From NCBI GenBank assembly GCA_963169875.1, contig CAUJEL010000023.1, positions 1 through 51,834 on the forward strand: DNA of 51,834 nt. The letters run 5' to 3'. Positions 16,187 through 24,393 of the stretch are shown here, piece by piece. The stretch comes from Candidatus Zhuqueibacterota bacterium. GTDB taxonomy: Bacteria > Zhuqueibacterota > Zhuqueibacteria > Residuimicrobiales > Residuimicrobiaceae. Position 1 is the stretch's first letter, and every line of letters begins with the position of its first letter. A program made the position numbers and the translations under genes. The notes beneath the pieces were generated by a model. The model ran no database searches. It was not told the DNA's origin and was given only the letters and a program-made list of their open reading frames with translations.

Positions 16187-17827
16187 CTACAATACCATGA
16201 TCTGATGTGCGGGTTCACGCCAGGAAATCGTCTCATAAAGCCGATCCACCAATCCCCAGCCCTGTTTGCACAACAGCGGCACAATATTCAATTGCCGCTC
16301 CTGCAACTGTCCGCCCGGCCAGATACTTTGCTGCAGCGCATGCAAATGATCAGCGCGGCTCTTCTCCTTTAGTTCCACGGCGCGCAGCGCCTTTGCCTCC
16401 AGCTGTTCGATGGCATGAAGAATGCCCGCGCCCGTTTTTTCACAAGGAGCGGACAGGGTCGGATCCAAATGCTGTATGGCCATCTGCACATCCTGCCAAT
16501 GCTGTTCGATGGGCGTGCGCACGGAAGCCAAAGCGGCTGCCAGGTCCGCGGGCATGCCCGCCTGGCGCCATTTTTCTTCAACGTTTTCCCGTCCCGTCAG
16601 ATAGGCTTCTGGCGTGATCTCATATTTTTGCAACCACTTTTCGGCGCGCGCGTCCAGCAGCGTCATGCCCGGCCGCGGCATCACAACGGGCATGGGTCGT
16701 CCGAAGGCGGCATACACGCCTTTTAACTGCGCCCAATAGGCTATTTCCCCGGGACCGCCGACATAAGCCAGGGTGGGCAGAAGAAAATCCTGCACCAGCG
16801 GCCGCAGCGCCGCCTTGGGGCTGAGGCGTTCGGGATGACTGAGCACATCCTGCAGGGAAAGAAGCGCATTATTATGCAGATTGCGAAAACCATCGCCGTC
16901 GCGTTCCAGGCTGTGGCGGCCCTCCTCGAGCCAGAAAAGATGCGGCCGCTGCGGCTGCAGCGCCAACTGCGCATGATAGCCGGCATCGCTGAGTTGTTGA
17001 TTGGTGGTCATCATGGCCGGGATGGAGAGATTTTCCTCCAATTCGCGGCGCAGGATGGGCAGCATCAACTGTTTCAAGCGGTCGTCGGAGGCATCGAGAA
17101 TGATGATGCCCTGGCCGCGCAGCAAGCGCAGCGACCAGCGCGCAAATGCCGTGGCCATGGTTTCACCGGGGCGGTAATCCTCCGCCAACGCCGCCATTAC
17201 CTCGATCTGGAATTCACCGAACGGAAGCTGCTCTGCCAGTTGTTGCTGCAGCAAAAGGATCGTTTCATCCAGTTGGACCTGCGCAGCGGGCAAACGGTCG
17301 ACGGCAGTGCGCGGTTCGTAATTTACTTTCTGAAAGACATGGCTGCGATCCAGATATCCGGCCCATCTTATTTCATCGATATCGTGATCTTCGGAGACGA
17401 GATAAAAGACCGGAACCACCGGGCGCTGCCACTCCGCGCTCAACTCAGCCGCCATCTTGCACACAGCCAGGGCTTTGAAGAGGGTATAGAGCGGGCCGCC
17501 AAAGAGTCCGACCTGCTGGCCGGTGACGATGGCGAGCGCCTGCGGATCAGCCAGGCGATCGAGCTGCGCCAGGGTCTCCGGGCCGGCGCCAAAGCGGATA
17601 TTCTGCTCGCGCAATATATCGACCAGTTGACGCCTGTCTGCATGACCGGCACCCAGCACCTCGGCCGCCAGTTTGGGCCAGCCCGAGCGGTCGCTGAAAT
17701 CGGCATTAAAAAAATCCGCGGCCCGGCCCTGATGCTGCAGATAATCCCTGGTGATGGCCGTCAACCCGGGAAGATCAGACAAGGGGATCTGCCGCACGGA
17801 TCTGTTATCATCTCTAAGCGTTTCCAT
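16187..17827 (-). CDS. bshC: Bacillithiol synthase, cysteine-adding enzyme
   Basis: 546 residues, close to the usual 530-540. BshC joins cysteine to glucosaminyl-malate to finish bacillithiol, a low-molecular-weight thiol. Seen: FDF-type start (DYLQHQGRAADFFNADFSD), the strongly conserved AIVTGQQVGLFGGPLYTLFK (residues ~95-115), VPVFYLVSEDHDIDEI, ILDASDDRLKQLMLPIL, LPTLAYVGGPGEIAYWAQLK, and MPVVMPRPGMTLLD. A long coiled segment lies near the C-terminus. ATG 17827 has AAGG six bases upstream; a GTG two codons earlier is also open. bshA, the glycosyltransferase for the first step, is not in the window. Confidence 0.93.
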   Translation of the reverse strand: METLRDDNRSVRQIPLSDLPGLTAITRDYLQHQGRAADFFNADFSDRSGWPKLAAEVLGAGHADRRQLVDILREQNIRFGAGPETLAQLDRLADPQALAIVTGQQVGLFGGPLYTLFKALAVCKMAAELSAEWQRPVVPVFYLVSEDHDIDEIRWAGYLDRSHVFQKVNYEPRTAVDRLPAAQVQLDETILLLQQQLAEQLPFGEFQIEVMAALAEDYRPGETMATAFARWSLRLLRGQGIIILDASDDRLKQLMLPILRRELEENLSIPAMMTTNQQLSDAGYHAQLALQPQRPHLFWLEEGRHSLERDGDGFRNLHNNALLSLQDVLSHPERLSPKAALRPLVQDFLLPTLAYVGGPGEIAYWAQLKGVYAAFGRPMPVVMPRPGMTLLDARAEKWLQKYEITPEAYLTGRENVEEKWRQAGMPADLAAALASVRTPIEQHWQDVQMAIQHLDPTLSAPCEKTGAGILHAIEQLEAKALRAVELKEKSRADHLHALQQSIWPGGQLQERQLNIVPLLCKQGWGLVDRLYETISWREPAHQIMVL

Positions 17828-18298
17828 GTACACCTTATATTAGGATGGACGATGTTTTAATTTAGAAAATTGTCGCAGGAATAACAACGAAATTCCGGTT
17901 ATTAATTCTTACGAAAAGGGCAGATACGGCGTCGGACAACTGGATGAGCTGTCATTTGACATTTCCAGCAACAATAAGGTATCCGACACCTTCGACACCA
18001 CTGCAGGTCGATCATAAACCCCTGAGCGCGCCGAGGTATACAAGCTGTTTTTATAGGGATTATCGAACAAGTTTTTATTTGAAATTCATCTCAGGCATTC
18101 AAGTTACTATCGATGCTACTTTTCTGTTTTTCTTTTCTTTGCGCATCTCTGCATCCTCGGCGGTGAATAATCCAGCTTTGGTGTGTTGAGCTGAATACAG
18201 ACCCGTTCCGCTGGTGCCGCAATATGGTATTGCGAATGAGGCAAAAGATTTGTAATTTCAGCTTAAATTATACCAATTTGAACACGAACAACCACTAT
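17828..18298. other. Intergenic region between divergent bshC and the HAD gene
   Basis: About 470 bases. The right half (18008-18175) is a full copy of the dispersed 165-bp element. The rest has a GTCGGACA...GGTATCCGACACC inverted motif at about 17930-17988 and no recognisable gene. Promoters for both divergent genes must lie here; none stands out. Confidence 0.5.
18008..18175 (-). mobile_element. Dispersed ~165-bp element (copy a)
   Basis: On the minus strand it starts CTGGATTATTCACCGCCGAGG, passes through a GCAAAGAAAAGAAAAAC segment, an AT-rich centre and a GATAATCCCTATAAAAACAG segment, and ends at a GGGGTTTATGATC. It aligns end to end with 26577-26742 (same strand) and 33811-33973 (opposite strand). 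It has no coding capacity. CCGCC/GGCGG-type ends suggest a non-autonomous mobile element or REP-like unit. Confidence 0.75.
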
Positions 18299-18994
18299 AT
18301 GAACACGCATTCATTAAAATTAATTCTCTTTGATCTGGATGGCACGCTGGTGGACACGGTGCACGATGTGCATCCGGCCATCAACAAGGCCCTGCAGCAG
18401 ATGCAGCTGCCGTTATTGCCACGGCAACATGCCCAAAAGGCCATCGGGCCGGGTGCGGACAGTTTTATCAATATCATCCTGGGCCAGGTCAATGCACATC
18501 GTCTGGAGGAGTTCCTCTCGATATTCCGGCCGATCTATTATGAGATGTGTACGGAAAAATCCAGACCCTTTCCCGGTATCGTTGATCTGCTGACAAAATT
18601 AAAACCCGATTACCGCCTCGGTGTCGCCACCAACAAGGGGCTGCGCACCACAACCAAGGTGCTGGAAGACCTGGCGTTGCGCCCCTTTTTCGATCTGGTG
18701 GTCGGCCCCGACCTGGTCGAACACGGCAAACCGGCGCCCGACATGCTGCTTCTCGCCATGAACCATTTCGAGGTGAAACCCCGGGAAGTACTTTTCATCG
18801 GCGACACCGACAACGACGTTCTGGCAGCAAAAGCCGCAAAAATTTGCTCTGTTGCCGTCACTTGGGGCTATGCGGATATAGAGATCTTGAAGAACCTGGC
18901 GCCGGATTATATTTTTAACACCACTGCAGAAATCTGCGAACTCGTCAGAGACTGGACTCAGTCACCTGGGGCTATGCAGATCGAAATATCCTGA
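18299..18994 (+). CDS. HAD-superfamily phosphatase, phosphoglycolate phosphatase-like
   Basis: 231 residues. HAD motif I is LFDLDGTLVDT (nucleophile Asp), motif II LGVATNKG (Thr), motif III HGKPAPDM with the Lys, and motif IV VLFIGDTDNDVLAA. A helical cap lies between motifs I and II. Gph/PGP-type enzymes hydrolyse 2-phosphoglycolate or similar small phosphates; the substrate here is uncertain. ATG 18299 places motif I at residue 10, as usual. The 3' end is odd: the sequence coding VTWGYADIEILKNLAPDYIF is followed 104 bases later by a diverged second copy in another frame, and the present stop at 18994 lies in the second copy. Confidence 0.85.
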   Translation: MNTHSLKLILFDLDGTLVDTVHDVHPAINKALQQMQLPLLPRQHAQKAIGPGADSFINIILGQVNAHRLEEFLSIFRPIYYEMCTEKSRPFPGIVDLLTKLKPDYRLGVATNKGLRTTTKVLEDLALRPFFDLVVGPDLVEHGKPAPDMLLLAMNHFEVKPREVLFIGDTDNDVLAAKAAKICSVAVTWGYADIEILKNLAPDYIFNTTAEICELVRDWTQSPGAMQIEIS

Positions 18995-19060
18995 AAAATT
19001 TGCAGCCGGATTATTTTCTCAATACCGCGGATGAAATTTTCAAACTTGTCCACTTCATCA
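18961..19060 (+). pseudogene. Out-of-frame duplicate of the HAD phosphatase C-terminus
   Basis: In the frame starting at 18961 the DNA codes VTWGYADRNILKNLQPDYFL and continues NTADEIFKLV. This matches the end of the upstream gene (VTWGYADIEILKNLAPDYIF...) at 21 of 30 residues. The differences are scattered and many are silent, so this copy evolved as protein-coding sequence before it was joined here. It is probably the remaining tail of a second homologous phosphatase gene, joined by recombination. The same frame stays open to TAA at 19111, overlapping the start of the thioesterase gene. Confidence 0.75.
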
Positions 19061-19084
19061 ACATGACGCAGGAGTCCAATCGCA

Positions 19085-19567
19085 GTGAAAAAGCAGTATC
19101 TTCCCACCTATAAGGGATGCATGGTTTGCGGTAAAAAAGAGGTGAATCAGAACACCCTCGGATTGAGGTTTCGCATCACGGAAAATGGCGTCGAGACGCC
19201 CTTCGTGCCTGATAAACCGCATCAGGGCTATGAAAATATCACCCATGGCGGCATGATCACCGCCGTGCTGGATGAAACCATTGGTTGGGCGGTTGCGGTG
19301 GTGCGCAAACGCTTTTTTGTCACCGGCGAACTCACCGTTCGTTTTTTGAAATATCTGCCCATCGGCAAGCCGGTCATCGTACGCGGCCGCGCCCTCGAAC
19401 ACCGCTCGCGCTACTCCATCGCGGAGGGTGAGATCGTCGATGATCAGGGCGTGATCTATGCCACAGCGCACGGCAAGTTCATCCTCATGCAGGATGCCCA
19501 GGCGCGCGCAGTGGATGCCTATCTGACCTATCAGGAAGATGACCTGCACGTTTTGGATGAAGAATAA
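19085..19567 (+). CDS. PaaI-like hotdog-fold thioesterase
   Basis: 160 residues. Hotdog fold; the THGGMITAVLDETIGWAVAV segment (residues ~55-75) is the PaaI/4HBT family signature, with HGG and the acidic Asp/Glu of LDE as likely catalytic residues. It probably hydrolyses an acyl-CoA; the substrate is unknown. The N-terminal MKKQYLPTYKGCMVCGKKE holds a CxxC that is common in this subgroup. The start is GTG 19085 with AGGAG about nine bases upstream. The carbamoyltransferase starts 12 bases after its stop, so the two are likely co-transcribed. Confidence 0.85.
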   Translation: MKKQYLPTYKGCMVCGKKEVNQNTLGLRFRITENGVETPFVPDKPHQGYENITHGGMITAVLDETIGWAVAVVRKRFFVTGELTVRFLKYLPIGKPVIVRGRALEHRSRYSIAEGEIVDDQGVIYATAHGKFILMQDAQARAVDAYLTYQEDDLHVLDEE

Positions 19568-19579
19568 GAAAAGAGATCC

Positions 19580-21397
19580 ATGAATATCCTCGGAATTTCC
19601 TGCTTTTACCACGACAGCGCAGCCTGCCTGGTGTGCGATGGCGACATCGTCGCCGCCGCCCAGGAGGAACGCTTCACGCGCATCAAGCATGACCACGCCT
19701 TCCCCTCTCAGGCGATCAATTACTGTCTGCGCCAGGCCGGCCTCGAAGCCAGTGACCTCGACTATGTCGTGTTTTACGAAAAACCTTTTGTCAAATTCGA
19801 ACGCATCCTCGAGACTTACCTGAGCTATGCGCCGCTGGGTCTGCGCAGTTTTCTCATGGCTATGCCGGCCTGGATCAAACAAAAGCTGTGGATTCCCGAT
19901 CTCATCCGCAAGGAATTGAGTTATGAGGGCGAAATCCTCTTCACCGAACACCATCAATCCCATGCGGCGGCTGCCTTCTTCCCCTCTCCCTTCAAACAAG
20001 CCGCCATTCTGACCATGGACGGCGTCGGCGAATGGACCACCACCTCCTGGGGTGTCGGACAGGATAACCAGATTCAGCTCAATGCCGAGATCCATTTCCC
20101 CCATTCGCTGGGATTGCTCTACTCCGCCTTTACCTATTACACCGGCTTCCGCGTCAATTCGGGCGAGTATAAAGTCATGGGATTGGCCCCCTACGGCGAG
20201 CCCACGTATGTCCAGACCATCCTGGATCACCTCATCGATCTCAAGGAAGACGGCTCCTTTCGGCTGAATATGGACTATTTCAATTATGGCGCCGGACTCA
20301 CCATGACCAACCGCAAGTTTCACCGGCTTTTCGGCGGGCCACCGCGCCAACCCGAGAGTCCCCTGACGCAGCGCGATATGGATTTGGCTCGTTCGATACA
20401 GGATGTGACGGAGCTGGCCATGCTGCGCTGCACCCGGCACGTGCACGGGCAAACCGGCCTGGACAACCTCTGTCTCGCCGGTGGTGTGGCGCTCAATTGC
20501 GTCGGCAACGGCCGTATTTTGCGCGAAGGACCGTTCAAACATCTGTGGATTCAACCGGCTGCCGGAGACGCGGGTGGCGCCCTGGGCGCGGCCTTGTTCG
20601 CCTGGCACCAAATCCTTGGCAACGGGCGCACGGCGCTCAAAAAAGGCGACCACCAAAAGGCATCGCTGCTGGGTCCGGAATTCTCCGATGAAGAAATCAA
20701 GGCCTATCTGGAAAGCGTGGGCGCGGTCTATGAGCAGAAAACAGAAGCAAAATTAATCGAAAAAGTCGCGGATTTGATCGCCGCGGAACAGGTCATCGGC
20801 TGGTTCCAGGGACGCATGGAATTCGGGCCAAGAGCCCTGGGCAACCGCTCCATCATCGGGGATGCGCGTTCGCCGGAGATGCAATCGCGCATGAATTTAA
20901 AGATAAAATTCCGCGAGAGCTTCCGGCCATTCGCCCCGGCGGTTCTCGAAGAAAACGTAGCGGATTATTTTGATATGGAGGTCGCCAGCCCCTATATGCT
21001 GCTGGTGGCGCCGCTACGGCAGGACAAACGCAAGATCGCGGCTGCTGAAAACGCCGGGGCCTGGGGATTGGATAAATTGAAACAGGTGCGCAGCGAGGTG
21101 CCCGCCATCACCCATGTGGATTACAGCGCCCGGGTGCAGACCATCAGCGCCGCCGAACATGGCCGATTCTACAAACTGGTGAAAAAATTTGCGCAGAAAA
21201 CCGGGTGTCCGGTGATCATCAACACGTCTTATAACGTCCGCGGTGAGCCGATTATTTGCACGCCCGAGGATGCCTATCGCTGTTTCATGCGCACGGAAAT
21301 GGATTATCTGGTGCTGGGGACGTTTATTCTCGATAAGAAGACGCAGCCTGCGTATACGGATTCAGGGGATTGGAGGAAAGAATATGCGCTTGATTAG
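19580..21397 (+). CDS. Carbamoyltransferase (NodU/CmcH/SxtI family)
   Basis: 605 residues, typical for the family. The N-terminal Kae1/TsaD-like domain starts MNILGISCFYHDSAACLVCD and includes AAQEERFTRIKHD, FTEHHQSHAAAAFFPSPF (metal-binding HxxxH) and LTMDGVGEWTTTS. The C-terminal YrdC-like lobe carries GWFQGRMEFGPRALGNRSII and PVIINTSYNVRGEPIICTPEDA. Members transfer carbamoyl groups from carbamoyl phosphate through carbamoyl-AMP onto hydroxyls of sugars, antibiotics or saxitoxin precursors. A small SxtJ-like membrane protein gene overlaps its end, an arrangement seen in many surface-polysaccharide loci. A dTDP-rhamnose pathway gene lies next door on the other strand. Confidence 0.93.
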   Translation: MNILGISCFYHDSAACLVCDGDIVAAAQEERFTRIKHDHAFPSQAINYCLRQAGLEASDLDYVVFYEKPFVKFERILETYLSYAPLGLRSFLMAMPAWIKQKLWIPDLIRKELSYEGEILFTEHHQSHAAAAFFPSPFKQAAILTMDGVGEWTTTSWGVGQDNQIQLNAEIHFPHSLGLLYSAFTYYTGFRVNSGEYKVMGLAPYGEPTYVQTILDHLIDLKEDGSFRLNMDYFNYGAGLTMTNRKFHRLFGGPPRQPESPLTQRDMDLARSIQDVTELAMLRCTRHVHGQTGLDNLCLAGGVALNCVGNGRILREGPFKHLWIQPAAGDAGGALGAALFAWHQILGNGRTALKKGDHQKASLLGPEFSDEEIKAYLESVGAVYEQKTEAKLIEKVADLIAAEQVIGWFQGRMEFGPRALGNRSIIGDARSPEMQSRMNLKIKFRESFRPFAPAVLEENVADYFDMEVASPYMLLVAPLRQDKRKIAAAENAGAWGLDKLKQVRSEVPAITHVDYSARVQTISAAEHGRFYKLVKKFAQKTGCPVIINTSYNVRGEPIICTPEDAYRCFMRTEMDYLVLGTFILDKKTQPAYTDSGDWRKEYALD

Positions 21398-21821
21398 GGA
21401 AGTGAGAGAGGGTGTCAAGGCGCTGCCCAAGACCCGGAAAGAAATCCAAAAATTTGCAGCGGTCATTTCCGCGGTTCTGATTGCCCTGGCAGCACTGATT
21501 TTTTATCTGAAACGGGATCCCATCACCACCTTGTGGATCACGGGATTCACCATTGCGCTGATTCTCGCCGCCATCCTCGTGCCGCACTATCTGCGATTTC
21601 TCTATCTTTTCTGGATGGGGCTGGCTTTTTTTCTGGGCGGGATCGTATCCCGCATCATCCTGACGATCTTTTACTACCTCATCCTCACACCCATCGGATG
21701 GCTGTTGCGCGCCCTGGGCAAAAACCCCGTGCCGCGGGATTTTAAAACCTCTGCCGCCAGTTACTGGACCGTGAAAAAAAATCCCCTGCCGGAGCAGCAG
21801 ACCTATCGCCGGCCCTTCTGA
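21384..21821 (+). CDS. SxtJ-like small membrane protein
   Basis: 145 residues. Two hydrophobic blocks are clear: FAAVISAVLIALAALIFYL (residues ~25-43) and a long region about 53-105 (LWITGFTIALILAAILVPHY, FLYLFWMGLAFFLGGIVSRI, ILTIFYYLILTPIGWLL), i.e. about four membrane passes. The soluble tail ends SYWTVKKNPLPEQQTYRRPF. Small proteins of this kind sit directly after carbamoyltransferase genes in many genomes and are named SxtJ after the saxitoxin cluster; their role is unknown. ATG 21384 has GGAGG ten bases before it and overlaps the carbamoyltransferase by 14 bases, which suggests translational coupling. Confidence 0.8.
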   Translation: MRLIREVREGVKALPKTRKEIQKFAAVISAVLIALAALIFYLKRDPITTLWITGFTIALILAAILVPHYLRFLYLFWMGLAFFLGGIVSRIILTIFYYLILTPIGWLLRALGKNPVPRDFKTSAASYWTVKKNPLPEQQTYRRPF

Positions 21822-22385
21822 TCACCGCATCGCCGTATAGTCAAAGTTATTATCCGCTTCTCTCAGGCGCGGATGCTTTTGATCTTTTGTGGATATGATC
21901 AACTCTCCCTGTGCGGGCCAATCGATGCCGATCTCCGGATCGTTATAGATGATGCCCCGATCCGCTGCAGCATTGTACAAACCGGTGCATTTGTAGGAAA
22001 ACTGCGCCTGTGGCGTGAGCACATAGAATCCGTGCGCAAATCCCGGCGGGATATAGAGAGCCAGCTTGTTCGCCTCACTCAATTCCACACCTACCCATTG
22101 ACTGAAATAGGGGGAGCCTTTGCGGATATCCACGGCCACATCGAACACCGCACCGAGGTTGACGCGCACCAGCTTACCCTGCGCGTAAGGATTAAGCTGA
22201 TAATGCAGACCGCGCAGGGTGCCCTGAACAGAACTGCTGATATTATCCTGAATGAACTCGGCCTTCAATCCCAGTTCATAAAATTTTTTCTGATTATAGC
22301 TTTCCAGAAAATAGCCACGGGAATCGGCGTACACATCAAATTCGATCAAAAGCAAATCGGGAATGGCACAGGGGATAAATTTCAC
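21822..22385 (-). CDS. rfbC: dTDP-4-dehydrorhamnose 3,5-epimerase
   Basis: 187 residues. Cupin-fold RmlC/RfbC family, third step of dTDP-L-rhamnose synthesis for surface polysaccharide. Seen: LLIEFDVYADSRGYFLESYN, FIQDNISSSVQGTLRGLHYQ (catalytic His), GKLVRVNLGAVFDVAVDIRKGSP, LYIPPGFAHGFYVLTPQAQF and YNDPEIGIDWP. The start is GTG 22385 with GGAG seven bases upstream. rfbA, rfbB and rfbD are not adjacent. It converges with the plus-strand SxtJ-like gene, whose stop abuts its own. Confidence 0.94.
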   Translation of the reverse strand: MKFIPCAIPDLLLIEFDVYADSRGYFLESYNQKKFYELGLKAEFIQDNISSSVQGTLRGLHYQLNPYAQGKLVRVNLGAVFDVAVDIRKGSPYFSQWVGVELSEANKLALYIPPGFAHGFYVLTPQAQFSYKCTGLYNAAADRGIIYNDPEIGIDWPAQGELIISTKDQKHPRLREADNNFDYTAMR

Positions 22386-22458
22386 TTACAAGCTCCATCA
22401 TTTCAAAATATCTTGAATTGTTTGCATAGCAGGTGACAAAATACGCAAGAAAACGAAA

Positions 22459-22556
22459 AAAAGCAAGGCGGATGTCCGGCCCTTTGTTGCTCAGTTCCTG
22501 CTTCTATCACAAACTCGGCAGTGGGAGCGAAGAAAAGCAAGGCAGATGTCCGGCAC
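22459..22556. repeat. Short direct repeats around AAAGCAAGGCRGATGTCCGG
   Basis: AAAGCAAGGCGGATGTCCGG at about 22461 and AAAGCAAGGCAGATGTCCGG at about 22534 differ by one base; shorter pieces (GCGGACATC, GTCGGACATCC) follow to 22622. They fill the roughly 195-bp gap between rfbC and the methyltransferase gene, where I see no gene. Confidence 0.6.
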
Positions 22557-22580
22557 CTCGCTGTGCAAACCAAGCGGACA

Positions 22581-23177
22581 TCACTTCAATCCATCCTCCC
22601 GGCAAACAGGTCGGACATCCTGGAATAGATAGATATCCTGCGTCCACAGACGCTTTTCGCCCAGCAACCGCAATCCAGCCGCCGCTGCACCACGAAGGAT
22701 TTCATCCCGCGAATGACCATAAACCCGGCTCCCGGTGAGATGCCGCGACAGCGCCCAAATCCCGGGCGCGGTGGCGGTCACTAAAAAAAAACCACCCGGG
22801 TTCAAGAGTCGCGCGACCTCTGCAAACCAAATGGTATTTTTCAGATACTCTGACACGCCTATGGCAATGGCTAAAGAGTACTGCCCTCCTTTGCAGGGCA
22901 GTTGGCGCACATCGCCGCACAACGGATGAAATCCTTGTGAAGGAGCGGATTTCCGCAGCATGCTCACAGCCGCATCGACCCCCACGCGCGCAGCGGTGTG
23001 CAGACAGGTCAGCGGCGCCCGCAATCCGCATCCCAAATCCAGATATATTTCCGGCAGCGGCGCCATCCGCGTCAGCAGCCCTTCCGCTGCCGCATCCTCC
23101 GCCCGTTTTATCGCGGCCAGCGGACCCCAGGACCGCGCATGGCGATAATAGAAAGCCCGTCCGTTCCACGCATTCAT
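22581..23177 (-). CDS. Class I SAM-dependent methyltransferase-like protein
   Basis: About 198 residues from ATG 23177. Motif I is YLDLGCGLRAPL (SAM-binding), followed by GVDAAVSML (acidic residue of motif II region), LCGDVRQLPCKGGQYSLAIA (motif III/IV) and EVARLLNPGGFFLVTAT (post-motif). These are the usual Methyltransf_11/25 features; the substrate is not predictable. The frame is open upstream to 23348 within the previous gene, but ATG 23177 follows AGGACAGG and leaves a 34-base gap after the lipoprotein stop. It is the last gene of the adenine deaminase-YgbA-YiiX-like run. Confidence 0.75.
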   Translation of the reverse strand: MNAWNGRAFYYRHARSWGPLAAIKRAEDAAAEGLLTRMAPLPEIYLDLGCGLRAPLTCLHTAARVGVDAAVSMLRKSAPSQGFHPLCGDVRQLPCKGGQYSLAIAIGVSEYLKNTIWFAEVARLLNPGGFFLVTATAPGIWALSRHLTGSRVYGHSRDEILRGAAAAGLRLLGEKRLWTQDIYLFQDVRPVCREDGLK

Positions 23178-23211
23178 CGCTGCCTGTCCTGTGACCTGAG
23201 GCCAGCCACAA

Positions 23212-24393
23212 TCAATCCTCGCCTCTTCCGTGCCCCTGGGGCCGCTCCATTTTTGCGATCGCTTTGCCCACCATCGCAAACGTGGCTTCAGATCCGGCAT
23301 AGGCACTGAGCAATCCAGAGACCAACTCGTTGCTGGCGAATTTTCCATCAGGGCCGTTTGCGGCCAGTCCGGCGATGACTTTTCTTATCATCTGTTTCTG
23401 CTCAGTAGGTAACCCGGCATAGGCCATTTCCGCCTCCACATCGCTGCGGAACGGCAGGCCGTGCAGCGAGCGCAACACGATAACCGCCCGCTGCAGGTAG
23501 GCGTACATCTTCATCAGCGGCAGATAGCTGCTCGATGCCAAATCCGGATGGCGTGCAAAAAAGATTGGTCTAAAAGCAGAGGAGCTCTCGAAAACCGAAG
23601 GCGCAATCAGATCCTTCACACCGCGCATCTTGACGTGAAAGCGTTCTTCGATGACATGCAGCATGCGGCAAAATTCGGGGTATTTGTTCTGTTTCTCCAG
23701 AATCAGTACATGCTCGATCAGCTTGTTGGTGATGGGGTCGGCAAAATAGACCCAATCATCCCGTTTGAGCACGGATTGAAACAGGACATAGACAAATTCG
23801 GAGCAGTAAAGATTCTGTTGCTCCGGCAAGTCATTGTTCAATGCGAACTGGCTGTCGAAGCGGACATTTCCATAGAGCATGGCATTGACAGCTGCTGTGA
23901 GCGCCTCTTCCGAAAAGGAATGCGTGGTGCGCATGATCATCACAGAAAGCACCGGGGTGACGTCGCCCTTCAATTGAAAATCCTGCACCCAGTCATAAAG
24001 TCGATGCTTCTTGATACAGTGCTCGCCCATCACCGCCGCGTTATGGGGTTGGCAGTCGGCCACCATGAGGGAGTCGCCTTCCCGCAGAATCACCCCCACA
24101 TGCGAATACCCGCCCAGGCTCGAAAACGAAGTGAGAATCGAGCTGGCGCCGGCCATCAAGCGGAGAATGACGTCCCCGCTGCGCAGTTGCGCATGGGGCA
24201 GCTGATCGTACAGCGGCGGCAGATCGCTCCCCGTAAAGGCGTCTTTTCGGAGAACGTCACTATAAACCGCACTCTGTTCGTCAAAGGCCTGTTTGAATTG
24301 CGGATCCGCTCTCTCAGCCACATCGGAACATGAAAAAAGACCCAGCAGAATAAAGACCGGAAAGAAAACGCCAAGATGCACCCGTTTGTTCAT
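23212..24393 (-). CDS. Lipoprotein with YiiX/YebB-like (permuted NlpC/P60) hydrolase domain
   Basis: 393 residues. Lipoprotein signal MNKRVHLGVFFPVFILLGLF followed by SCS, giving a lipid-anchored Cys. Residues ~60-240 match the circularly permuted NlpC/P60 group: LRSGDVILRL, YSHVGVILREGD (catalytic His) and NLYCSEFVYVLFQSVL (catalytic Cys, YCSE). Such enzymes cleave peptide, amide or acyl bonds at the cell envelope; the substrate is unknown. The C-terminal ~120 residues are helical and unassigned. ATG 24393 overlaps the upstream stop by four bases (ATGA), so its translation is coupled to the YgbA-like gene. Confidence 0.82.
   Translation of the reverse strand: MNKRVHLGVFFPVFILLGLFSCSDVAERADPQFKQAFDEQSAVYSDVLRKDAFTGSDLPPLYDQLPHAQLRSGDVILRLMAGASSILTSFSSLGGYSHVGVILREGDSLMVADCQPHNAAVMGEHCIKKHRLYDWVQDFQLKGDVTPVLSVMIMRTTHSFSEEALTAAVNAMLYGNVRFDSQFALNNDLPEQQNLYCSEFVYVLFQSVLKRDDWVYFADPITNKLIEHVLILEKQNKYPEFCRMLHVIEERFHVKMRGVKDLIAPSVFESSSAFRPIFFARHPDLASSSYLPLMKMYAYLQRAVIVLRSLHGLPFRSDVEAEMAYAGLPTEQKQMIRKVIAGLAANGPDGKFASNELVSGLLSAYAGSEATFAMVGKAIAKMERPQGHGRGED

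Noticed and set aside
19058-20656. 532-codon open frame opposite the thioesterase and carbamoyltransferase
   Set aside because: Antisense shadow of two well-supported genes with no recognisable domain.
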